Shown piece after piece: positions 41,687 through 49,452 of a stretch of DNA of 64,000 nt. A program made the translations under genes and the position numbers. Source of the stretch: Gemmatimonadales bacterium (lineage in GTDB: Bacteria; Krumholzibacteriota; Krumholzibacteriia; LZORAL124-64-63). The notes beneath the pieces were generated by a model. It had not been told where the DNA came from. It was given only the letters and a program-made list of their open reading frames with translations, and made no database searches. The stretch covers positions 51,796 to 115,795 of the forward strand of contig JAHOYV010000032.1 in NCBI GenBank assembly GCA_019038745.1, written 5' to 3'. Position 1 is the stretch's first letter, and every line of letters starts with the position of its first letter.

Positions 41687-43011
41687 GACTTCTCAAGGCC
41701 GGCTCCCGGATTCTCTTCAGCCGTATATGGCAAGTTCTTGCCAACGCCGTGGCCGTCCTGGTCATCGCCAAGACCCTGGGGCCGACCGGCCAGGGATACT
41801 TCAGCTTAACCGTTGCAGTGGCCATGTTGCTGGGCGCGGCCCTGGGCGGAGGCATGGGTCTGGCGGCGGTGCCGCCCCTGCGCCGGAAACAGGTTCCCAT
41901 CGTCCGGATGTTGACCGCCCAGCTTTTCTGGGCTGCGCTGATGGGCGTGGTGATGGCTGTGCTGGCCGCGCTTGTTGGTGGGGGAAGGGCCGCTGAAGTG
42001 TTGGCCTCGCGCCTGGGCTGGGAGTCGGGGATGGGGTGGCTGGTGGCCTGTGCGGGACTGGGCCTGCTGACTTTCGACATCTTCGCCTACGACTTGCTGG
42101 CCAGGGGGCGGCTGGTGGTTGGTGCTGCGGTCAACGGTTATCGGGCTTCGGCATATCTGCTCCTGATCGGTGCACTGGGGCTTATGGGTCAATTGACGCT
42201 GGGTCGGGCTATCGGTGTTTTCGCTCTTTCCCAGGCAGGCGGTGCGGTGGCCATGTTGGTGATCCTGATCCGGGAGATCCGACATCCCCGAAACGAAAAT
42301 CATGGAACGGGAGACGAGTCGGTGCCCGGAGTCGGCGAAAAGGATTTCCAACTGCACGACCGCTCCCTCTTCGGACTCATCGCCTACAACATGCGCCACG
42401 GCTGGGTTGGGCAGATCTCAGCAGTGGCCTACTTCCTTCTCCTGCGTCTGGATCAGGGGCTACTCGAGTATTTCAGGGGGGCGGCTGAGGTAGGCATCTA
42501 CTCCTTGGCGGTTTACATGGGGGAAATGCTCTGGTTGTTGCCAGGAGCCCTGACTCCCATTCTGGTCCACACCTCGGCTACCTCGGCTACGGATCCCGAC
42601 CGTGACAGGACAGCCTTGCGCGCTGTTCAATTGGGCATCCTGATTACCTTTGCGGTTGCCGTCCCGCTCTACCTACTTGCCGAACCCTTACTTGGTTTCC
42701 TGGCCGGCGGACAGTATCAGGCTTCCGGCGCCGCACTGAAGGCCCTCTTGCCCGGGATCGTTGTTTTTGCTCCGGGTGCCGTGCTGGCCGGTGATTTCAT
42801 CGGCCGCGGCAAGCCCCACTGGAACACCCAGGCCAGCGTCCTGACGGTAGTTGTGAACATAGCCGTAGGTCTATGGTTCATTCCCCGGTACGGTGCGGTC
42901 GGTGCTGCGTACGCCAGTTCGATCGCCTACTTCTGCGGGTCGGTCGTGATGGTGCTGCGCTTTCGTCAGGTGACCGGATTGTCGATTTTTAACGGCCCCC
43001 GGGGCTCTTGA
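41683..43011 (+). CDS. Polysaccharide flippase (Wzx/MOP superfamily)
   Basis: 442 aa, about twelve to fourteen membrane helices. The N-terminus GSRILFSRIWQVLANAVAV and KTLGPTGQGYFSL, then DQGLLEYFRGAAEVGIYSLA, fit oligosaccharide/lipid II flippases of the MOP superfamily. It would flip lipid-linked saccharide units from the cytoplasmic to the outer face. A polymerase (Wzy) gene is not evident in this cluster. ATG overlaps the upstream stop (ATGA). Confidence 0.88.
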   Translation: MRLLKAGSRILFSRIWQVLANAVAVLVIAKTLGPTGQGYFSLTVAVAMLLGAALGGGMGLAAVPPLRRKQVPIVRMLTAQLFWAALMGVVMAVLAALVGGGRAAEVLASRLGWESGMGWLVACAGLGLLTFDIFAYDLLARGRLVVGAAVNGYRASAYLLLIGALGLMGQLTLGRAIGVFALSQAGGAVAMLVILIREIRHPRNENHGTGDESVPGVGEKDFQLHDRSLFGLIAYNMRHGWVGQISAVAYFLLLRLDQGLLEYFRGAAEVGIYSLAVYMGEMLWLLPGALTPILVHTSATSATDPDRDRTALRAVQLGILITFAVAVPLYLLAEPLLGFLAGGQYQASGAALKALLPGIVVFAPGAVLAGDFIGRGKPHWNTQASVLTVVVNIAVGLWFIPRYGAVGAAYASSIAYFCGSVVMVLRFRQVTGLSIFNGPRGS

Positions 43012-43082
43012 CAAGTTTTTGAAGCCGTATTTGGCTGGTATATGAAGAAGCATTTGACAGAGCTTGACTTGGACAATGAAAA
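43008..43082 (+). promoter_or_regulatory. Possible promoters of the PhnD-like/histidine-kinase pair
   Basis: Two TTGACA hexamers at 43008-43013 and 43054-43059 lie in the 131-base gap. The better -10 for the second is TGAAAA at 43077 (17-base spacing), which is poor. Only the -35 elements are convincing. Confidence 0.3.
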
Positions 43083-43142
43083 GTCACTAAACTCCTGAAA
43101 ATTTGTGATTGTTGTATTGGCCCCTACTTTGAGGAGGTCCAC

Positions 43143-44144
43143 ATGAATCACCTACTAGTTGAAATCCAATCCTACCCTTATCGGCAGAGAACATTCTTGA
43201 GGAACATTCGGATAATGTCAGCGGGGTTGCTGATTTTCTTCGCCCTGTCCGGCTGCGACTCGCGTCAGACCAAGGAAGGCGATCTGAGCAAACGGGCTTC
43301 GGTGGACAAACCGGCCAAGGATTCTGCTGATCATGATGCCGATATCCTGTATTTCGGCTTTGACGTGTGCAGCTCTCCCCAGGAAGACGCCAAGCAGTAC
43401 CTGCCTTTTCTGGAATACCTCCAGCAGGCAACGGGTCTCCGGATAGAACTCCGTTTCACGCCCAAAAACAGTTCCATGGTTGACGAGCTCTGCGGGGGGA
43501 AGTTCCACTTCGGGGCCATTGGCGCCGATACCTACTTGCAGGCCCAGGCGCGATGCGACGTGGTCCCTCTCGTGCGCGGGCTGGATTCCGAGGGCCGGGC
43601 GGAGTACCAATCCATGATCATCGTCGCCCCCGACAGTCCGCTGCAGAGCCTGGACGAACTGCGCGGCAAGACCTTTGCTTTCGGTAGTGTCACTTCCACC
43701 CAGGGCCACTTGATCCCCCGCATCGTTCTGGCTGAGATGGGAATATCCCTTGATGATCTGGCGGGATACGAATTCACCGGTTCGCACCAAAAATGTGCAA
43801 GTGCCGTGGCGGCCGGACAATTCGACGCGGGTGGGATGCAGGATATTCTGGCCCTGCGACTTGTCGGGAGTGGGCTTATACGGATTCTCCACACTTCGGA
43901 GTTTTATCCATCCAGCGGTATTGTGGCGAGTCGGAATGTGCACCAGGATGTGAGGCAGAAAATCAAACGGGCCCTGATCGACTTCAAGCCCACCGGTGAA
44001 CACGCTGACGGTCTTTATCATTGGGACCGGACTGAAATGGCCTCGGGTTTTGGTCCGGCAGGCGATCTGGATTATGCCGATCTCCGTGAGTGGAGCATTA
44101 AGTTCGGCCTGCTCGAGATTTCGGCCGAAGGGGAGGCGCCTTGA
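43143..44144 (+). CDS. PhnD-like substrate-binding lipoprotein
   Basis: 333 aa. A lipoprotein signal ends in FALSGC (Cys at about 37). The body matches the phosphate/phosphite/phosphonate-binding PhnD (Phosphonate-bd) fold: YLPFLEYLQQATGLRIELR, GKFHFGAIGADTYLQA, LRGKTFAFGSVTSTQGHLIPR and GSHQKCASAVAAGQFDAGG. No ABC permease or ATPase genes are close. The gene is directly followed by a hybrid histidine kinase that overlaps it by 4 bases, so it probably acts as the periplasmic sensor component rather than a transporter part. Strong SD GAGGAGG precedes the ATG. Confidence 0.88.
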   Translation: MNHLLVEIQSYPYRQRTFLRNIRIMSAGLLIFFALSGCDSRQTKEGDLSKRASVDKPAKDSADHDADILYFGFDVCSSPQEDAKQYLPFLEYLQQATGLRIELRFTPKNSSMVDELCGGKFHFGAIGADTYLQAQARCDVVPLVRGLDSEGRAEYQSMIIVAPDSPLQSLDELRGKTFAFGSVTSTQGHLIPRIVLAEMGISLDDLAGYEFTGSHQKCASAVAAGQFDAGGMQDILALRLVGSGLIRILHTSEFYPSSGIVASRNVHQDVRQKIKRALIDFKPTGEHADGLYHWDRTEMASGFGPAGDLDYADLREWSIKFGLLEISAEGEAP

Positions 44145-46438
44145 AATTACAAACCGGAATTATTCTGCTGATTACCGGCATTTCGTTGGCCACGGCCCTG
44201 AGTTCGTCCTTTTTGGTCGATCGGATTGTGAGCGGTGCCTTGGAAAACGAGTTGGGTGATCAGGCCCGGGTTGCGACCGGCACTCTTGCCGAGCACATAG
44301 TCCAAAACGTGATCGACGGCGAGGTCGTTGAAGTCCACGAGGCCTTGGTGAATCTTCTGGATCGTTCTCCCAGCATCCAGTACATCTACGTCGTCGATTT
44401 CGACGGGAGCCTGTTCGTTCATACATTTGAGGGGGAGTTCCCTGGGAGTTTGGCGGAATCGGGCCACCAGCACATCGGGCCTTACGGACTTGGGCTAATT
44501 GAGGAGTTAAGGCTCAGTGAAAGGGATGTTCTGGATGTTTGTCTCCCCCTCATCAGCGGCATGACAGCTCATGTGCACCTCGGCGTGGACATGGAACACA
44601 TGTACTCTCGGATCGCCATTCTTCGCAACTGGATTGTCGGTATTGCGGCTTTTCTTGCTTTGTGTGGAATTCTTCTGGCTGCCTTTTTCATTCGCCGCCT
44701 GACCCTTCCGTTGTTGGCCCTTGCCGAGGCGATGAGGGAATTCGGCAGCAGTCCCGGTGGGGATGAATTCCGTTTCGAACGAGGGCTGGCCGAGGTGACC
44801 GATTTGGGGAATTCCTTCAACCGGATGATTGTAGACCGCCGGCGTGCGGAGGACGATTTGAAGGTGGCCAAGGAATTTTCGGAGAATCTCCTGGAGGCGG
44901 CCAACACGATAATCGTGACCTTGGATTCCGAGGCCACCATCACGACTTTCAACACGTACGCTGCCGTGTTGTCGGGCTACGGGAAAGAGGAGGTTCTAGG
45001 GCGGAGCTGGTTCGATATCTTCATTCCCCAGGAAGACAAGGGTAAAATACCACAGGTTTTTTTGAAGGCCCTCGAAGAAATGCCGGAAGTATCCGAATAC
45101 GAGAATCCCATCCTTCTCAAAAACGGCGAGGAACGGCTGATCAACTGGAGCAACAGTGTTTTGCGCAAAGCTGACGGTAGTATTTACGGTCTATTGTCGG
45201 TGGGGCTGGACGTTACCGACCGCAAGCGTGATGAAGTGGAGAAACTGGGCCTTGAGCGACAGGTGCAGCATGCGCAGAAGCTGGAAAGTCTGGGAGTCCT
45301 GGCCGGCGGTATCGCCCACGATTTCAACAACCTGCTGATGGTCATTCTGGGCAACGCCGACCTGGCCCTGGACGAACTGTCGCCCCTCTCACCGGCCCGC
45401 GGCAATCTCCAGGAGATCGAGAAGGCCACCAAGCGAGCCGCCGACTTGGCTAAGCAGATGCTCGCCTACTCGGGTAAGGGAAAATTTGTCGTCGAGTCGA
45501 TCGACGCCGGAGAACTTGTCGAGCAGATAGCCCATCTACTCGAAGTTTCCATTTCGAAGAAGGCCCTGCTTAAATACAACTTCGCCGAAAATCTGCCAAC
45601 TTTTGAAGGCGACGCGACACAGATCCGCCAGATCATCATGAACCTGATCACCAATGCCTCGGAAGCCATCGGTGAGATGAGCGGGGTCATCGCTCTGTCC
45701 ACCGGTGCGATGGTTTGTGACAGCGCCTACCTTCAAGGTGTCAACGATGTGCTGCGCGCCAGCCTGGACGATGGTTTGCCGAAGGGTGTATACGTTTATT
45801 TTGAAGTGGCCGACACCGGCTGCGGTATGGATGCCGAGACGGTGGGAAAGATATTCGACCCGTTTTTCACCACCAAGTTCATCGGGCGCGGCCTGGGCAT
45901 GTCCGCCGTGCTGGGCATTGTACGAGGGCACGGGGGAGCGATAAAGATCTACAGCGAAGTGGGCAAGGGGACGACTTTCAAGGTTCTTTTTCCCGCGAGT
46001 GAATCTTCAGATCTCGGCTCCTCGGTAACGAACGAGGTCGAAACGGCGGATCAGGCTTGGCGCGGAAGCGGGACCATCCTGCTTGCCGACGACGAGGAAA
46101 CTGTCTGCGCCGTGGGGAAGATTATGCTCGAGCGAATGGGTTTCGCCGTCATAACGGTGGCCGATGGACGTGAGGCGCTGGAGGTTTTTCATGCTCGCAG
46201 AGACGAGATTACCTGTGTGCTCCTGGATCTGACCATGCCCCGTTTGGATGGCGTGGAGACTTTTCGCGAACTGCGAAGATTTGATCCCGAGGTAAGGGTT
46301 ATTCTCTGTAGCGGCTACAACGAACAGGATTCGACCCAGCACTTCGTCGGTAAGGGTCTGGCTGGATTTATTCAAAAGCCCTACAACATTGCTGCCCTCA
46401 GGAGCAAACTCAAAGAAGCATTGAGTGATTCGGAGTAG
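44141..46438 (+). CDS. Hybrid sensor histidine kinase (membrane sensor, PAS, HisKA, HATPase, REC)
   Basis: 765 aa. Two membrane helices (about 3-24 and 166-186) bracket a periplasmic sensor region of about 140 residues. A HAMP-like segment, then a PAS domain (about 240-360, including LLSVGLDVTDRK), follow. The phosphoacceptor His393 is in GGIAHDFNNLL. The HATPase has NLITNASEAIGE, ADTGCGMDAETV and GRGLGMSAVLGIVRGHGG. The C-terminal receiver has phospho-Asp696 in LLDLTMPRLDG and the Lys in FIQKPY. TTG start with GGGAGG upstream, overlapping the binding lipoprotein. The receiver at its own end suggests an outgoing phosphorelay, but no response regulator or HPt gene is adjacent. Confidence 0.92.
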   Translation: MKLQTGIILLITGISLATALSSSFLVDRIVSGALENELGDQARVATGTLAEHIVQNVIDGEVVEVHEALVNLLDRSPSIQYIYVVDFDGSLFVHTFEGEFPGSLAESGHQHIGPYGLGLIEELRLSERDVLDVCLPLISGMTAHVHLGVDMEHMYSRIAILRNWIVGIAAFLALCGILLAAFFIRRLTLPLLALAEAMREFGSSPGGDEFRFERGLAEVTDLGNSFNRMIVDRRRAEDDLKVAKEFSENLLEAANTIIVTLDSEATITTFNTYAAVLSGYGKEEVLGRSWFDIFIPQEDKGKIPQVFLKALEEMPEVSEYENPILLKNGEERLINWSNSVLRKADGSIYGLLSVGLDVTDRKRDEVEKLGLERQVQHAQKLESLGVLAGGIAHDFNNLLMVILGNADLALDELSPLSPARGNLQEIEKATKRAADLAKQMLAYSGKGKFVVESIDAGELVEQIAHLLEVSISKKALLKYNFAENLPTFEGDATQIRQIIMNLITNASEAIGEMSGVIALSTGAMVCDSAYLQGVNDVLRASLDDGLPKGVYVYFEVADTGCGMDAETVGKIFDPFFTTKFIGRGLGMSAVLGIVRGHGGAIKIYSEVGKGTTFKVLFPASESSDLGSSVTNEVETADQAWRGSGTILLADDEETVCAVGKIMLERMGFAVITVADGREALEVFHARRDEITCVLLDLTMPRLDGVETFRELRRFDPEVRVILCSGYNEQDSTQHFVGKGLAGFIQKPYNIAALRSKLKEALSDSE

Positions 46439-46696
46439 ATCTACGACCACAAGTGGCGGCGCCAACTTGAGATGACAACATTAGATACGGCAACATTGAT
46501 ACGGCAATTCATTTGATCCGTTGAGGGCTGAATCGCCCCCAATAGCCCCAATCCCTCTCATTTATCCTGAATTCACTCCCGTTGGGACATCACTATTTGG
46601 TCCCACTGGGCAGAATCCCTCCATTCTTAGAGTGCAACCCATTGCCACACAGGGGTTTCACGTTTTCCGCAAATATTCTTCAAATATTTTGGAAAA
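46439..46696. other. Intergenic region before the dcw promoter
   Basis: No gene of its own is recognised in these 258 bases. A 10-base direct repeat GATACGGCAA occurs twice at about 46484-46510. CAAATATT is repeated near 46670-46687. Base composition is more AT-rich than the surroundings. No clear terminator for the kinase gene is seen. Confidence 0.5.
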
Positions 46697-46770
46697 GTGG
46701 GTTGACAGGGTTGTGGGGAAAGATTAAAGTCCGGTGGTGGCCAGTGGTGGAAATTGGTTGCCAGTGGGGA
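46697..46770 (+). promoter_or_regulatory. MraZ-binding GTGG repeat array
   Basis: GTGG units occur at 46697, 46713, 46734, 46737, 46744, 46747 and 46764. The core is four nearly identical 10-base units from 46734: GTGGTGGCCA, GTGGTGGAAA, TTGGTTGCCA, GTGGGGAAAA. A 10-base period places all on one DNA face, as known for MraZ operators. The array covers and follows the predicted promoter, so autorepression by MraZ is expected. Confidence 0.85.
46702..46730 (+). promoter_or_regulatory. dcw cluster promoter (mraZ promoter)
   Basis: A perfect -35 TTGACA at 46702-46707 and a 4/6 -10 TAAAGT at 46725-46730, spaced 17 bases. The predicted start near 46737 falls in the GTGG array. About 148 bases of leader precede mraZ. 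Confidence 0.7.
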
Positions 46771-46884
46771 AAACTTGAGGTTGAATTCAGCCAATGAATT
46801 CAGAAGATGGGGCGGGGCCGATGGATCGGCCCAAAGAGCCAAGGAAGGCGACAACCCGCCACATCTTCTAAACTGAAGAGAATC

Positions 46885-47361
46885 ATGGACTTCGACAAAA
46901 CGGCAAACGAATTGGATCAAAACCCTTTCACCTTCCACGGTTCGTACGTGCGGGCGGTGGATGCGAAGGGGCGGTTCAATCTGCCGTTCAGGTTCCGGCA
47001 AGGAGGATCGGGGCCGGCCGAGGAGAAGTACGTGGTTTCCACGGGGGCCGACGGATCAATGGCCCTGTTGCCCTACTCGGTATGGATCAACAATTTCAAC
47101 CGTATGCGGCAAGGGGAGCCGGGCCCGGAACTGCGGAGAAACCTGCGCCGGATGAGTCGCTCCAGCACTGTAGTCGAGCCTGACAGTCAGGGCCGGGTGG
47201 CAATTAGTCCCGAGACTCTGGGGCGCGTGGGGATCACCGGAAAAATCGTCGTGGTCGGCATGGTCAGCTACATGGAGCTGTGGGATCCGGAGACCCTGGA
47301 GAAGATGGAGGCCGGCGCGGAGGATCCGCAGGCCGGTTTCATGGACGAGTTCTACCGCTAG
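46885..47361 (+). CDS. mraZ: Transcriptional regulator MraZ
   Basis: 158 aa, slightly longer than usual. MraZ has two AbrB-like SpoVT half-domains: FHGSYVRAVDAKGRFNLP at about 14-31, then VEPDSQGRVAISPETLGRVGI at about 97-117. It binds GTGG repeats and controls the dcw cluster. ATG 46885 is used because the conserved domain begins 14 residues later; a longer in-frame extension upstream is low in sense. First gene of the cluster. Confidence 0.93.
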   Translation: MDFDKTANELDQNPFTFHGSYVRAVDAKGRFNLPFRFRQGGSGPAEEKYVVSTGADGSMALLPYSVWINNFNRMRQGEPGPELRRNLRRMSRSSTVVEPDSQGRVAISPETLGRVGITGKIVVVGMVSYMELWDPETLEKMEAGAEDPQAGFMDEFYR

Positions 47362-47429
47362 TCGGACGGATGACGAGCGAAAGCAGCGCAAGACGAGCGG
47401 CCGGCGGCACGGAGGCTGTCGGGAGAAGT

Positions 47430-47466
47430 CGGGCGAAAGGGGCCTCGAAGGATCGAGGCCCGCTCG
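47430..47466 (+). other. Stable RNA hairpin between mraZ and the STAS gene
   Basis: A 9-bp stem, GGGCCTCGA (47440-47448) with TCGAGGCCC (47453-47461), closes an AGGA loop. CGGGC (47430-47434) and GCTCG (47462-47466) extend it by 5 pairs across a GAAAG bulge. TTTT at 47470 follows after three bases (ACG). It could be an attenuator or mRNA-processing element in the 173-base gap. The left part of the gap holds GNRA-like GCGAAAGC motifs. Confidence 0.5.
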
Positions 47467-47534
47467 ACGTTTTATCAGGATCTGAAACTACACGGAAATG
47501 CCCACGGAGGGGCGACGCCAGGGAAGGAGCCCGA

Positions 47535-47948
47535 ATGCCGAGAGAGATGGCCCGACAGTCCGCCTGGCAAGATACGGCGAGCACCAGTTTAAGCATCCAG
47601 GTCAAGCAGGTCGACCGGACTGTCAGGGTCACTCTCTCGGGGACCTTCGACCAACCCGGGATGGAACGGTTGGTGGCCCAGGTAGCTCCCCGGTTGGGAG
47701 AAACCGGCTGCAGAATTATTCTCGAAGGTATAAACCTTACTCACCTTGATTACAGGGTCACTCCCCAGCTTATCCGATGGAATCGCATGTTGGGCCAGTT
47801 CCGGCACCAACTCTTTCTCCAGGGTTGGAACGATTACCTCAAAGCAATTCTCTGCATGGAAGATTGGGACGGAGAGTTGGCCGGTAGACCTGCGGGCGAT
47901 TCGCAATGGCGGGTGCTGGACAACATACTTCTCGGCCGGCGTTCATGA
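47535..47948 (+). CDS. STAS-like domain protein inserted in the dcw cluster
   Basis: 137 aa. The pattern of an anti-sigma-factor-antagonist-type STAS fold is visible: VRVTLSGTFDQPGMERLVAQ strand-helix, then CRIILEGINLTHLDYR, then helices ending in FLQGWNDYLKAILCMED. The conserved Ser/Thr of SpoIIAA (normally in DSSG) is replaced by THLDYR, so phosphoregulation is doubtful. ATG 47535 has an ideal GGAAGGAG SD. The ATG of rsmH overlaps its stop. A STAS gene between mraZ and rsmH is unusual and suggests a regulatory link to division. Function unproven. Confidence 0.65.
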   Translation: MPREMARQSAWQDTASTSLSIQVKQVDRTVRVTLSGTFDQPGMERLVAQVAPRLGETGCRIILEGINLTHLDYRVTPQLIRWNRMLGQFRHQLFLQGWNDYLKAILCMEDWDGELAGRPAGDSQWRVLDNILLGRRS

Positions 47949-48865
47949 ACGATGCCCGGCATGTCCCGGTTCTTAAGGATCAAACCATCGAATTTCTCCA
48001 ACCGGGACCTGGTCGGCGCATTGTCGATGGGACTTTCGGTTTTGCCGGGCACAGTCTGGAATTCCTCGCGGCCGGGTCCGAGGTCCTGGGCCTGGATCTG
48101 GACGGGGTGGCATTCGAACAGGGCCAAAGCCTCGAAAAGGAGCATCCGGGGCTGCAGTGTCGGCGTATCTCATTTCGGCACATGGATCGCGCCATGGTCG
48201 ATGTAGGGTGGGACCGTGTCGATGGGGTCCTGCTGGATCTCGGCGTAAGTTCGTGGCAGTTGGACGACCCGGGGAAAGGCTTCAGCTACCGTTTCGATGG
48301 CCCCCTGGATCTGCGCTTCAACCAGGATTCGGGAACCACGGCAGCGGATTTACTGGCCGAACTCGAGGAAGCGGAGCTTGCCAACCTGATCTGGGAACTG
48401 GGTGAGGAGCGGGGTAGTCGGCGCATTGCCCGGGCTCTGATTGCGGCTCGACGGGAAGGGCCGGTGGCTACGACCACCCAGCTACGGCAGATCGTCCAAA
48501 ACGCCCTGCCGAGAGGACAGAAGATTCAGCCGGTGCTGAGCCGAATTTTCCAGGCGCTGCGTATCGCCGTAAACGAGGAATTGCCCGCCCTGGAAGAAAC
48601 CCTGGCCAAGCTGCCGGAGGTCCTGGGGTCCGGCGGGCGCTTCGTGGTGATTTCCTATCATTCCCTTGAAGATCGCCGGGTAAAACAATTCATCGACCGG
48701 GAAAAACGCGATTGTCTTTGCCCGGCCGATTTGCCTGCCTGTGTGTGCGGGCACGAAAAAATTCTGAGGCCGTTGACTCGGAAGGCAGTGAAGGCTTCGG
48801 ACGAAGAACAGGCGATCAATCCCCGATCCAGGAGTGCGAGACTACGGGCCGCGGAGATCCTCTGA
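47945..48865 (+). CDS. rsmH: 16S rRNA (cytosine-1402-N4)-methyltransferase
   Basis: 306 aa. RsmH (MraW) methylates N4 of C1402 in the ribosomal decoding centre. HVPVLKDQTIEFL at the N-terminus, VDGTFGFAGHS (SAM loop), LDLDGVAFEQG, DGVLLDLGVSSWQLDDPGKG and FVVISYHSLEDRRVK are all standard. The C-terminus ends in RSARLRAAE as usual. ATG 47945 overlaps the STAS stop (ATGA). Confidence 0.97.
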   Translation: MNDARHVPVLKDQTIEFLQPGPGRRIVDGTFGFAGHSLEFLAAGSEVLGLDLDGVAFEQGQSLEKEHPGLQCRRISFRHMDRAMVDVGWDRVDGVLLDLGVSSWQLDDPGKGFSYRFDGPLDLRFNQDSGTTAADLLAELEEAELANLIWELGEERGSRRIARALIAARREGPVATTTQLRQIVQNALPRGQKIQPVLSRIFQALRIAVNEELPALEETLAKLPEVLGSGGRFVVISYHSLEDRRVKQFIDREKRDCLCPADLPACVCGHEKILRPLTRKAVKASDEEQAINPRSRSARLRAAEIL

Positions 48866-48942
48866 AGAGTTGAAAGCGGCCGGACGGTTCAGTCGAAACG
48901 GACACAGGGATGGAAATTCGATCCATCGGAAAAGGGGGCAGG

Positions 48943-49452
48943 ATGTGGCAATCGGCTAAGAGAAGGAATGTCCCGAAATGTCGGCGGGAACGGCGCGGAA
49001 GCGCGGACATGGCCCATCGCCGCAACCTGGCCACCGGCCGGGTCATGATTGGCTTGTTGGGAGGCGTGACCATCGGTTTTCTTATGGCCGGTGCCGTGTT
49101 CTTGTCCAATTCGGTAACAAATCTGCGCGCTGACATTGCGGTTTTGGAAGGGCAAAAGTGCTGTCTGGAAGCCCAGTCGGCTCATCTCCAGAAACGATGG
49201 AATCTGGCCACAGCACCTCGTGTAATCAAGGATCGGGCCTTGGCAGAGGTCGGTCTCGTGGTTCCCTCCGAGCCGGCTCTGGTAATGTTGCGGCCAAGCC
49301 AGCCGGACCATCCCCTGTCCCGGACTTGGCACAATCTCCTGGATGGGCTTGGCGGTGGAGCCGATGCTCACGCCATGTCCGTTTCGGCTTCGAGTGAGGC
49401 GGCTGGCTTTGTCTCTCTTGTTCCTCGGGCCATGGCTGGACAAGTCCGGTGA
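48943..49452 (+). CDS. ftsL: FtsL-like cell division protein
   Basis: 169 aa by ATG 48943. One membrane helix (about residues 35-57), a short coiled-coil-like region (LRADIAVLEGQKCCLEAQSAHLQKRW), then the APRVIKDRALAEVGLVVPSEPA motif of FtsL/DivIC proteins, and an extra 60-residue C-terminal tail. It lies at the position of ftsL between rsmH and ftsI. ATG 48943 has AAGGGGG upstream; ATG 48910 would add 11 residues. Assignment rests on topology and synteny. Confidence 0.75.
   Translation: MWQSAKRRNVPKCRRERRGSADMAHRRNLATGRVMIGLLGGVTIGFLMAGAVFLSNSVTNLRADIAVLEGQKCCLEAQSAHLQKRWNLATAPRVIKDRALAEVGLVVPSEPALVMLRPSQPDHPLSRTWHNLLDGLGGGADAHAMSVSASSEAAGFVSLVPRAMAGQVR

Noticed and set aside
47280..47534. 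Upstream extension of the STAS-like protein
   Set aside because: Glycine/arginine-rich sequence with no domain; ATG 47535 has an excellent SD.
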